From Vespa crabro (lineage: Eukaryota; Arthropoda; Insecta; Hymenoptera; Vespidae), in NCBI RefSeq assembly GCF_910589235.1, contig NW_025813599.1, positions 79,716-143,715 on the forward strand: a stretch of DNA of 64,000 nt. Direction: 5' to 3'. Shown one piece after another: positions 24,513-37,106 of the stretch. Positions within the stretch are counted from its first letter, which is position 1. Each line of letters begins with the position of its first letter. The notes under the pieces are model-generated. The model did no database searches. It was given only the letters and a program-made list of their open reading frames with translations, and had not been told where the DNA came from. The translations under genes were made by a program, and so were the position numbers.

Positions 24513-26899
24513 TTGCATTTCATAAGATCAAACATCTATTTTATATTGGAATAAAAGTTTTTAACATTCTTTCATATCGTATATACGATTTTTCGCTCAT
24601 ATACGCGTATCGTCGAAAAACGAAAAATTGAAATCTCGTTCAATTTCAATGATTTTATATTCTATCGATGCAGAATAAAGAATATAACAAGAATATAACG
24701 TTTTTACTATGTTTAAATACGCGTTTTCATATGATAATTGTCGAAAAACGTAATCGACATCCGCGAATTTCGGTATATGCGCAGATAAAATCGTGAAATC
24801 TTTAATAATACTTGTGTCACAGTTAGAAAAATGTTACCAATCGATTCAGAACATTGCATTTCATAAGATCAAACATCTATTTTATATTGGAATCAAAGTT
24901 TTTAACATTCTTTCATATCGTATATACGATTTTTCGCTCATATACGCGTATCGTCGAAAAACGAAAACTTGAAATCTCGTTCAATTTCAATGATTTTATA
25001 TTCTATCGATGCAGAATAAAGAATATAACAAGAATATAACGTTTTTACTATGTTTAAATACGCGTTTTCATATGATAATTGTCGAAAAACGTAATCGACA
25101 TACGCGAATTTCGGTATATGCGAAGATAAAATCGTGAAATCTTTAATAATACTTGTGCCACAGTTAGAAAAATGTTACCAATCGATTCAGAACATTGCAT
25201 TTCATAAGATCAAACATCTATTTTATATTGGAATCAAAGTTTTTAACATTCTTTCATATCGTATGTACGATTTTTCGCTCATATACGCGTATCGTCGAAA
25301 AACGAAAACTTGAAATCTCGTTCAATTTCAATGATTTTATATTCTATCGATGCAGAATAAAGAATATAACAAGAATATAACGTTTTTACTATGTTTAAAT
25401 ACGCGTTTTCATATGATAATTGTCGAAAAACGTAATCGACATACGCGAATTTCGGTATATGCGAAGATAAAATCGTGAAATCTTTAATAATACTTGTGCC
25501 ACAGTTAGAAAAATGTTACCAATCGATTCAGAACATTGCATTTCATAAGATCAAACATCTATTCTATATTGGAATCAAAGTTTTTAACATTCTTTCATAT
25601 CGTATATACGATTTTTCGCTCATATACGCGTATCGTCGAAAAACGAAAACTTGAAATCTCGTTCAATTTCAATGATTTTATATTCTATTGATGCAGAATA
25701 AAGAATATAACAAGAATATAACGTTTTTACTATGTTTAAATACGCGTTTTCATATGATAATTGTCGAAAAACGTAATCGACATACGCGAATTTCGGTATA
25801 TGCGAAGATAAAATCGTGAAATCTTTAATAATACTTGTGCCACAGTTAGAAAAATGTTACCAATCGATTCAGAACATTGCATTTCATAAGATCAAACATC
25901 TATTTTATATTGGAATCAAAGTTTTTAACATTCTTTCATATCGTATATACGATTTTTCGCTCATATACGCGTATCGTCGAAAAACGAAAACTTGAAATCT
26001 CGTTCAATTTCAATGATTTTATATTCTATCGATGCAGAATAAAGAATATAACAAGAATATAACGTTTTTACTATGTTTAAATACGCGTTTTCATATGATA
26101 ATTGTCGAAAAACGTAATCGACATACGCGAATTTCGGTATATGCGAAGATAAAATCGTGAAATCTTTAATAATACTTGTGCCACAGTTAGAAAAATGTTA
26201 CCAATCGATTCAGAACATTGCATTTCATAAGATCAAACATCTATTTTATATTGGAATCAAAGTTTTTAACATTCTTTCATATCGTATATACGATTTTTCG
26301 CTCATATACGCGTATCGTCGAAAAACGAAAACTTGAAATCTCGTTCAATTTCAATGATTTTATATTCTATCGATGCAGAATAAAGAATATAACAAGAATA
26401 TAACGTTTTTACTATGTTTAAATACGCGTTTTCATATGATAATTGTCGAAAAACGTAATCGACATACGCGAATTTCGGTATATGCGAAGATAAAATCGTG
26501 AAATCTTTAATAATACTTGTGCCACAGTTAGAAAAATGTTACCAATCGATTCAGAACATTGCATTTCATAAGATCAAACATCTATTTTATATTGGAATCA
26601 AAGTTTTTAACATTCTTTCATATCGTATATACGATTTTTCGCTCATATACGCGTATCGTCGAAAAACGAAAACTTGAAATCTCGTTCAATTTCAATGATT
26701 TTATATTCTATCGATGCAGAATAAAGAATATAACAAGAATATAACGTTTTTACTATGTTTAAATACGCGTTTTCATATGATAATTGTCGAAAAACGTAAT
26801 CGACATACGCGAATTTCGGTATATGCGAAGATAAAATCGTGAAATCTTTAATAATACTTGTGCCACAGTTAGAAAAATGTTACCAATCGATTCAGAACA
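24513..26899. repeat. Seven monomers with a rare linked haplotype and GTATGTACG
   Basis: The 24513 monomer combines GGAATAAAAG and AAAAATTG (as at 20431) with three linked changes: C24761 (CATCCGCG), C24782 (GCGCAGAT) and T24817 (TTGTGTCAC). The same three, with identical spacing, are found at 51335, 51356 and 51391. The 25195 monomer has GTATGTACG. The 25536 monomer has CTATTCTAT and TCTATTGATG. The last three monomers are consensus-like. Confidence 0.88.
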
Positions 26900-28944
26900 T
26901 TGCATTTCATAAGATCACACATCTATTTTATATTGGAATCAAAGTTTTTAACATTCTTTCATATCGTATATACGATTTTTCGCTCATATACGCGTATCGT
27001 CGAAAAACGAAAACTTGAAATCTCGTTCAATTTCAATGATTTTATATTCTATCGATGCAGAATAAAGAATATAACAAGAATATAACGTTTTTACTATGTT
27101 TAAATACGCGTTTTCATATGATAATTGTCGAAAAACGTAATCGACATACGCGAATTTCGGTATATGCGAAGATAAATTCGTGAAATCTTTAATAATACTT
27201 GTGCCACAGTTAGAAAAATGTTACCAATCGATTCAGAACATTGCATTTCATAAGATCAAACATCTATTTTATATTGGAATCAAAGTTTTTAACATTCTTT
27301 CCTATCGTATATACGATTTTTCGCTCATATACGCGTATCGTCGAAAAACGAAAACTTGAAATCTCGTTCAATTTCAATGATTTTATATTCTATCGATGCA
27401 GAATAAAGAATATAACAAGAATATAACGTTTTTACTATGTTTAAATACGCGTTTTCATATGATAATTGTCGAAAAACGTAATCGACATACGCGAATTTCG
27501 GTATATGCGAAGATAAAATCGTGAAATCTTTAATAATACTTGTGCCACAGTTAGAAAAATGTTACCAATCGATTCAGAACATTGCATTTCATAAGATCAA
27601 ACATCTATTTTATATTGGAATCAAAGTTTTTAACATTCTTTCATATCGTATATACGATTTTTCGCTCATATACGCGTATCGTCGAAAAACGAAAACTTGA
27701 AATCTCGTTCAATTTCAATGATTTTATATTCTATCGATGCAGAATAAAGAATATAACAAGAATATAACGTTTTTACTATGTTTAAATACGCGTTTTCATA
27801 TGATAATTGTCGAAAAACGTAATCGACATACGCGAATTTCGGTATATGCGAAGATAAAATCGTGAAATCTTTAATAATACTTGTGCCACAGTTAGAAAAA
27901 TGTTACCAATCGATTCAGAACATTGCATTTCATAAGATCAAACATCTATTTTATATTGGAATCAAAGTTTTTAACATTCTTTCATATCGTATATACGATT
28001 TTTCGCTCATATACGCGTATCGTCGAAAAACGAAAACTTGAAATCTCGTTCAATTTCAATGATTTTATATTCTATCGATGCAGAATAAAGAATATAACAA
28101 GAATATAACGTTTTTACTATGTTTAAATACGCGTTTTCATATGATAATTGTCGAAAAACGTAATCGACATACGCGAATTTCGGTATATGCGAAGATAAAA
28201 TCGTGAAATCTTTAATAATACTTGTGCCACAGTTAGAAAAATGTTACCAATCGATTCAGAACATTGCATTTCATAAGATCAAACATCTATTTTATATTGG
28301 AATCGAAGTTTTTAACATTCTTTCATATCGTATATACGATTTTTCGCTCATATACGCGTATCGTCGAAAAACGAAAACTTGAAATCTCGTTCAATTTCAA
28401 TGATTTTATATTCTATCGATGCAGAATAAAGAATATAACAAGAATATAACGTTTTTACTATGTTTAAATACGCGTTTTCATATGATAATTGTCGAAAAAC
28501 GTAATCGACATACGCGAATTTCGGTATATGCGAAGATAAAATCGTGAAATCTTTAATAATACTTGTGCCACAGTTAGAAAAATGTTACCAATCGATTCAG
28601 AACATTGCATTTCATAAGATCAAACATCTATTTATATTGGAATCAAAGTTTTTAACATTCTTTCATATCGTATATACGATTTTTCGCTCATATACGCGTA
28701 TCGTCGAAAAACGAAAACTTGAAATCTCGTTCAATTTCAATGATTTTATATTCTATCGATGCAGAATAAAGAATATAACAAGAATATAACGTTTTTACTA
28801 TGTTTAAATACGCGTTTTCATATGATAATTGTCGAAAAACGTAATCGACATACGCGAATTTCGGTATATGCGAAGATAAAATCGTGAAATCTTTAATAAT
28901 ACTTGTGCCACAGTTAGAAAAATGTTACCAATCGATTCAGAACA
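26900..28944. repeat. CACAC / AAATTCG / CCTATCG module, copy 1
   Basis: The 26900 monomer has CACAC near its start and ATAAATTCG near its end, and the 27241 monomer has TTTCCTATCG. The 28264 monomer has AATCGAAG. The 28605 monomer has a -1 T at 28631-28633. The module recurs at 29275, 31662 and, in changed form, at 33026. Confidence 0.88.
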
Positions 28945-29274
28945 TTGCATTTCATAAGATCACACATCTATTTTATATTGGAATCAAAGTTTTTAACATT
29001 CTTTCATATCGTATATACGATTTTTCGCTCATATACGCGTATCGTCGAAAAACGAAAACTTGAAATCTCGTTCAATTTCAATGATTTTATATTCTATCGA
29101 TGCAGAATAAAGAATATAACGTTTTTACTATGTTTAAATACGCGTTTTCATATGATAATTGTCGAAAAACGTAATCGACATACGCGAATTTCGGTATATG
29201 CGAAGATAAAATCGTGAAATCTTTAATAATACTTGTGCCACAGTTAGAAAAATGTTACCAATCGATTCAGAACA
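28945..29274. repeat. 330-bp monomer with 11-bp deletion, copy 2
   Basis: Same CACAC base and same missing 11-bp unit (about 29108-29120) as copy 1, from which it is 5103 bp away (15 monomers minus 12 bp of known indels). Shared linked variants make common descent far likelier than a second deletion. Confidence 0.95.
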
Positions 29275-31661
29275 TTGCATTTCATAAGATCACACATCTA
29301 TTTTATATTGGAATCAAAGTTTTTAACATTCTTTCATATCGTATATACGATTTTTCGCTCATATACGCGTATCGTCGAAAAACGAAAACTTGAAATCTCG
29401 TTCAATTTCAATGATTTTATATTCTATCGATGCAGAATAAAGAATATAACAAGAATATAACGTTTTTACTATGTTTAAATACGCGTTTTCATATGATAAT
29501 TGTCGAAAAACGTAATCGACATACGCGAATTTCGGTATATGCGAAGATAAATTCGTGAAATCTTTAATAATACTTGTGCCACAGTTAGAAAAATGTTACC
29601 AATCGATTCAGAACATTGCATTTCATAAGATCAAACATCTATTTTATATTGGAATCAAAGTTTTTAACATTCTTTCCTATCGTATATACGATTTTTCGCT
29701 CATATACGCGTATCGTCGAAAAACGAAAACTTGAAATCTCGTTCAATTTCAATGATTTTATATTCTATCGATGCAGAATAAAGATATAACAAGAATATAA
29801 CGTTTTTACTATGTTTAAATACGCGTTTTCATATGATAATTGTCGAAAAACGTAATCGACATACGCGAATTTCGGTATATGCGAAGATAAAATCGTGAAA
29901 TCTTTAATAATACTTGTGCCAAAGTTAGAAAAATGTTACCAATCGATTCAGAACATTGCATTTCATAAGATCAAACATCTATTTTATATTGGAATCAAAG
30001 TTTTTAACATTCTTTCATATCGTATATACGATTTTTCGCTCATATACGCGTATCGTCGAAAAACGAAAACTTGAAATCTCGTTCAATTTCAATGATTTTA
30101 TATTCTATCGATGCAGAATAAAGAATATAACAAGAATATAACGTTTTTACTATGTTTAAATACGCGTTTTCATATGATAATTGTCGAAAAACGTAATCGA
30201 CATACGCGAATTTCGGTATATGCGAAGATAAAATCGTGAAATCTTTAATAATACTTGTGCCACAGTTAGAAAAATGTTACCAATCGATTCAGAACATTGC
30301 ATTTCATAAGATCAAACATCTATTTTATATTGGAATCAAAGTTTTTAACATTCTTTCATATCGTATATACGATTTTTCGCTCATATACGCGTATCGTCGA
30401 AAAACGAAAACTTGAAATCTCGTTCAATTTCAATGATTTTATATTCTATCGATGCAGAATAAAGAATATAACAAGAATATAACGTTTTTACTATGTTTAA
30501 ATACGCGTTTTCATATGATAATTTTCGAAAAACGTAATCGACATACGCGAATTTCGGTATATGCGAAGATAAAATCGTGAAATCTTTAATAATACTTGTG
30601 CCACAGTTAGAAAAATGTTTACCAATCGATTCAGAACATTGCATTTCATAAGATCAAACATCTATTTTATATTGGAATCAAAGTTTTTAACATTCTTTCA
30701 TATCGTATATACGATTTTTCGCTCATATACGCGTATCGTCGAAAAACGAAAACTTGAAATCTCGTTCAATTTCAATGATTATATATTCTATCGATGCAGA
30801 ATAAAGAATATAACAAGAATATAACGTTTTTACTATGTTTAAATACGCGTTTTCATATGATAATTGTCGAAAAACGTAATCGACATACGCGAATTTCGGT
30901 ATATGCGAAGATAAAATCGTGAAATCTTTAATAATACTTGTGCCACAGTTAGAAAAATGTTACCAATCGATTCAGAACATTGCATTTCATAAGATCAAAC
31001 ATCTATTTTATATTGGAATCAAAGTTTTTAACATTCTTTCATATCGTATATACGATTTTTCGCTCATATACGCGTATCGTCGAAAAACGAAAACTTGAAA
31101 TCTCGTTCAATTTCAATGATTTTATATTCTATCGATGCAGAATAAAGAATATAACAAGAATATAACGTTTTTACTATGTTTAAATACGCGTTTTCATATG
31201 ATAATTGTCGAAAAACGTAATCGACATACGCGAATTTCGGTATATGCGAAGATAAAATCGTGAAATCTTTAATAATACTTGTGCCACAGTTAGAAAAATG
31301 TTACCAATCGATTCAGAACATTGCATTTCATAAGATCAAACATCTATTTTATATTGGAATCAAAGTTTTTAACATTCTTTCATATCGTATATACGATTTT
31401 TCGCTCATATACGCGTATCGTCGAAAAACGAAAACTTGAAATCTCGTTCAATTTCAATGATTTTATATTCTATCGATGCAGAATAAAGAATATAACAAGA
31501 ATATAACGTTTTTACTATGTTTAAATACGCGTTTTCATATGATAATTGTCGAAAAACGTAATCGACATACGCGAATTTCGGTATATGCGAAGATAAAATC
31601 GTGAAATCTTTAATAATACTTGTGCCACAGTTAGAAAAATGTTACCAATCGATTCAGAACA
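29275..31661. repeat. CACAC / AAATTCG / CCTATCG module, copy 2, and five further monomers
   Basis: The 29275 monomer has CACAC and T29552 (ATAAATTCG). The 29616 monomer has TTTCCTATCG, a -1 at 29781-29790 (AAGATATAAC) and A29922 (GCCAAAG). The 30297 monomer has ATTTTCG. The 30638 monomer is preceded by a +1 T at 30618-30620 and has TGATTATA. The 30980 and 31321 monomers are consensus-like. Confidence 0.86.
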
Positions 31662-33025
31662 TTGCATTTCATAAGATCACACATCTATTTTATATTGGAA
31701 TCAAAGTTTTTAACATTCTTTCATATCGTATATACGATTTTTCGCTCATATACGCGTATCGTCGAAAAACGAAAACTTGAAATCTCGTTCAATTTCAATG
31801 ATTTTATATTCTATCGATGCAGAATAAAGAATATAACAAGAATATAACGTTTTTACTATGTTTAAATACGCGTTTTCATATGATAATTGTCGAAAAACGT
31901 AATCGACATACGCGAATTTCGGTATATGCGAAGATAAATTCGTGAAATCTTTAATAATACTTGTGCCACAGTTAGAAAAATGTTACCAATCGATTCAGAA
32001 CATTGCATTTCATAAGATCAAACATCTATTTTATATTGGAATCAAAGTTTTTAACATTCTTTCCTATCGTATATACGATTTTTCGCTCATATACGCGTAT
32101 CGTCGAAAAACGAAAACTTGAAATCTCGTTCAATTTCAATGATTTTATATTCTATCGATGCAGAATAAAGAATATAACAAGAATATAACGTTTTTACTAT
32201 GTTTAAATACGCGTTTTCATATGATAATTGTCGAAAAACGTAATCGACATACGCGAATTTCGGTATATGCGAAGATAAAATCGTGAAATCTTTAATAATA
32301 CTTGTGCCACAGTTAGAAAAATGTTACCAATCGATTCAGAACATTGCATTTCATAAGATCAAACATCTATTTTATATTGGAATCAAAGTTTTTAACATTC
32401 TTTCATATCGTATATACGATTTTTCGCTCATATACGCGTATCGTCGAAAAACGAAAACTTGAAATCTCGTTTAATTTCAATGATTTTATATTCTATCGAT
32501 GCAGAATAAAGAATATAACAAGAATATAACGTTTTTACTATGTTTAAATACGCGTTTTCATATGATAATTGTCGAAAAACGTAATCGACATACGCGAATT
32601 TCGGTATATGCGAAGATAAAATCGTGAAATCTTTAATAATACTTGTGCCACAGTTAGAAAAATGTTACCAATCGATTCAGAACATTGCATTTCATAAGAT
32701 CAAACATCTATTTTATATTGGAATCAAAGTTTTTAACATTCTTTCATATCGTATATACGATTTTTCGCTCATATACGCGTATCGTCGAAAAACGAAAACT
32801 TGAAATCTCGTTCAATTTCAATGATTTTATATTCTATCGATGCAGAATAAAGAATATAACAAGAATATAACGTTTTTACTATGTTTAAATACGCGTTTTC
32901 ATATGATAATTGTCGAAAAACGTAATCGACATACGCGAATTTCGGTATATGCGAAGATAAAATCGTGAAATCTTTAATAATACTTGTGCCACAGTTAGAA
33001 AAATGTTACCAATCGATTCAGAACA
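31662..33025. repeat. CACAC / AAATTCG / CCTATCG module, copy 3
   Basis: The 31662 monomer has CACAC and ATAAATTCG, and the 32003 monomer has TTTCCTATCG, 4762 bp from copy 1 (14 monomers minus 12 bp of known indels). The 32344 monomer has CGTTTAATTT. The 32685 monomer is consensus-like. Confidence 0.86.
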
Positions 33026-33355
33026 TTGCATTTCATAAGATCACACATCTATTTTATATTGGAATCAAAGTTTTTAACATTCTTTCATATCGTATATACG
33101 ATTTTTCGCTCATATACGCGTATCGTCGAAAAACGAAAACTTGAAATCTCGTTCAATTTCAATGATTTTATATTCTATCGATGCAGAATAAAGAATATAA
33201 CGTTTTTACTATGTTTAAATACGCGTTTTCATATGATAATTGTCGAAAAACGTAATCGACATACGCGAATTTCGGTATATGCGAAGATAAATTCGTGAAA
33301 TCTTTAATAATACTTGTGCCACAGTTAGAAAAATGTTACCAATCGATTCAGAACA
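33026..33355. repeat. 330-bp hybrid monomer: 11-bp deletion plus AAATTCG
   Basis: The left part carries CACAC and the 11-bp deletion (about 33189-33201), as in the 23842 and 28945 monomers. The right part carries T33292 (ATAAATTCG), which those two lack but the 26900, 29275 and 31662 monomers have. It is followed directly by a CCTATCG monomer (C33417). The switch point lies between about 33201 and 33292. Confidence 0.9.
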
Positions 33356-35060
33356 ATGCATTTCATAAGATCAAACATCTATTTTATATTGGAATCAAAG
33401 TTTTTAACATTCTTTCCTATCGTATATACGATTTTTCGCTCATATACGCGTATCGTCGAAAAACGAAAACTTGAAATCTCGTTCAATTTCAATGATTTTA
33501 TATTCTATCGATGCAGAATAAAGAATATAACAAGAATATAACGTTTTTACTATGTTTAAATACGCGTTTTCATATGATAATTGTCGAAAAACGTAATCGA
33601 CATACGCGAATTTCGGTATATGCGAAGATAAAATCGTGAAATCTTTAATAATACTTGTGCCACAGTTAGAAAAATGTTACCAATCGATTCAGAACATTGC
33701 ATTTCATAAGATCAAACATCTATTTTATATTGGAATCAAAGTTTTTAACATTCTTTCATATCGTATATACGATTTTTCGCTCATATACGCGTATCGTCGA
33801 AAAACGAAAACTTGAAATCTCGTTCAATTTCAATGATTTTATATTCTATCGATGCAGAATAAAGAATATAACAAGAATATAACGTTTTTACTATGTTTAA
33901 ATACGCGTTTTCATATGATAATTGTCGAAAAACGTAATCGACATACGCGAATTTCGGTATATGCGAAGATAAAATCGTGAAATCTTTAATAATACTTGTG
34001 CCAAAGTTAGAAAAATGTTACCAATCGATTCAGAACATTGCATTTCATAAGATCAAACATCTATTTTATATTGGAATCAAAGTTTTTAACATTCTTTCAT
34101 ATCGTATATACGATTTTTCGCTCATATACGCGTATCGTCGAAAAACGAAAACTTGAAATCTCGTTCAATTTCAATGATTTTATATTCTATCGATGCAGAA
34201 TAAAGAATATAACAAGAATATAACGTTTTTACTATGTTTAAATACGCGTTTTCATATGATAATTGTCGAAAAACGTAATCGACATACGCGAATTTCGGTA
34301 TATGCGAAGATAAAATCGTGAAATCTTTAATAATACTTGTGCCACAGTTAGAAAAATGTTACCAATCGATTCAGAACATTGCATTTCATAAGATCAAACA
34401 TCTATTTTATATTGGAATCAAAGTTTTTAACATTCTTTCATATCGTATATACGATTTTTCGCTCATATACGCGTATCGTCGAAAAACGAAAACTTGAAAT
34501 CTCGTTCAATTTCAATGATTTTATATTCTATCGATGCAGAATAAAGAATATAACAAGAATATAACGTTTTTACTATGTTTAAATACGCGTTTTCATATGA
34601 TAATTGTCGAAAAACGTAATCGACATACGCGAATTTCGGTATATGCGAAGATAAAATCGTGAAATCTTTAATAATACTTGTGCCACAGTTAGAAAAATGT
34701 TACCAATCGATTCAGAACATTGCATTTCATAAGATCAAACATCTATTTTATATTGGAATCAAAGTTTTTAACATTCTTTCATATCGTATATACGATTTTT
34801 CGCTCATATACGCGTATCGTCGAAAAACGAAAACTTGAAATCTCGTTCAATTTCAATGATTTTATATTCTATCGATGCAGAATAAAGAATATAACAAGAA
34901 TATAACGTTTTTACTATGTTTAAATACGCGTTTTCATATGATAATTGTCGAAAAACGTAATCGACATACGCGAATTTCGGTATATGCGAAGATAAAATCG
35001 TGAAATCTTTAATAATACTTGTGTCACAGTTAGAAAAATGTTACCAATCGATTCAGAACA
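33356..35060. repeat. Five monomers following the hybrid
   Basis: The 33356 monomer starts ATG instead of TTG (A33356) and has C33417. The 33697 monomer has A34004 (GCCAAAG), 4082 bp from A29922, which is the 12-monomer register of the deletion copies. The 34720 monomer ends with T35024 (TTGTGTCAC). The others are consensus-like. Confidence 0.86.
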
Positions 35061-36424
35061 TTGCATTTCATAAGATCAAACATCTATTTTATATTGGAAT
35101 CAAAGTTTTTAACATTCTTTCATATCGTACATACGATTTTTCGCTCATATACGCGTATCGTCGAAAAACGAAAACTTGAAATCTCGTTCAATTTCAATGA
35201 TTTTATATTCTATCGATGCAGAATAAAGAATATAACAAGAATATAACGTTTTTACTATGTTTAAATACGCGTTTTCATATGATAATTGTCGAAAAACGTA
35301 ATCGACATACGCGAATTTCGGTATATGCGAAGATAAAATCGTGAAATCTTTAATAATACTTGTGCCACAGTTAGAAAAATGTTACCAATCGATTCAGAAC
35401 ATTGCATTTCATAATATCAAACATCTATTTTATATTGGAATCAAAGTTTTTAACATTCTTTCATATCGTATATACGATTTTTCGCTCATATACGCGTATC
35501 GTCGAAAAACGAAAACTTGAAATCTCGTTCAATTTCAATGATTTTATATTCTATCGATGCAGAATAAAGAATATAACAAGAATATAACGTTTTTACTATG
35601 TTTAAATACGCGTTTTCATATGATAATTGTCGAAAAACGTAATCGACATATGCGAATTTCGGTATATGCGAAGATAAAATCGTGAAATCTTTAATAATAC
35701 TTGTGCCACAGTTAGAAAAATGTTACCAATCGATTCAGAACATTGCATTTCATAAGATCAAACATCTATTTTATATTGGAATCAAAGTTTTTAACATTCT
35801 TTCATATCGTATATACGATTTTTCGCTCATATACGCGTATCGTCGAAAAACGAAAACTTGAAATCTCGTTCAATTTCAATGATTTTATATTCTATCGATG
35901 CAGAATAAAGAATATAACAAGAATATAACGTTTTTACTATGTTTAAATACGCGTTTTCATATGATAATTGTCGAAAAACGTAATCGACATACGCGAATTT
36001 CGGTATATGCGAAGATAAAATCGTGAAATCTTTAATAATACTCGTGCCACAGTTAGAAAAATGTTACCAATCGATTCAGAACATTGCATTTCATAAGATC
36101 AAACATCTATTTTATATTGGAATCAAAGTTTTTAACATTCTTTCATATCGTATATACGATTTTTCGCTCATATACGCGTATCGTCGAAAAACGAAAACTT
36201 GAAATCTCGTTCAATTTCAATGATTTTATATTCTATCGATGCAGAATAAAGAATATAACAAGAATATAACGTTTTTACTATGTTTAAATACGCGTTTTCA
36301 TATGATAATTGTCGAAAAACGTAATCGACATACGCGAATTTCGGTATATGCGAAGATAAAATCGTGAAATCTTTAATAATACTTGTGCCACAGTTAGAAA
36401 AATGTTACCAATCGATTCAGAACA
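35061..36424. repeat. GTACATACG / ATAATATC marker module, first occurrence, four monomers
   Basis: C35130 gives GTACATACG in the first monomer. T35415 gives ATAATATC in the second, which also has T35651 (CATATGCG). The 36042 region has ACTCGTGCC. The same two-monomer module recurs at 41540, 46995, 52792 and 58590. Confidence 0.88.
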
Positions 36425-37106
36425 TTGCATTTCATAAGATCAAACATCTATTTTATATTGGAATCAAAGTTTTTAACATTCTTTCATATCGTATATACGA
36501 TTTTTCGCTCATATACGCGTATCGTCGAAAAACGAAAACTTGAAATCTTGTTCAATTTCAATGATTTTATATTCTATCGATGCAGAATAAAGAATATAAC
36601 AAGAATATAACGTTTTTACTATGTTTAAATACGCGTTTTCATATGATAATTGTCGAAAAACGTAATCGACATACGCGAATTTCGGTATATGCGAAGATAA
36701 AATCGTGAAATCTTTAATAATACTTGTGCCACAGTTAGAAAAATGTTACCAATCGATTCAGAGCTTTGCATTTCATAAACTCAAATATCTATTTTATATT
36801 GGAATCAAAGTTTTTAACATTCTTTCATATCGTATATACGATTTTTCGCTCATATACGCGTATCGTCGAAAAACGAAAACTTGAAATCTCGTTCAATTTC
36901 AATGATTTTATATTCTATCGATGCAGAATAAAGAATATAACAAGAATATAACGTTTTTACTTTGTTTAAATACGCGTTTTCATATGATAATTGTCGAAAA
37001 ACGTTATCGACATACGCGAATTTCGGTATATGCGAAGATAAAATCGTGAAATCTTTAATAATACTTGTGCCACAGTTAGAAAAATGTTACCAATCGATTC
37101 AGAACA
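36425..37106. repeat. Diverged monomers, left part of a divergent cluster
   Basis: The 36425 monomer has TCTTGTTC (T36549). The 36766 monomer with its left junction is the most diverged stretch of the window: G36763, T36765, A36779, C36780 and T36786 are five substitutions in 24 bp, followed by T36962 and T37005. These changes are not copied into the 42 kb block, so the duplication started to the right of them. Confidence 0.85.
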
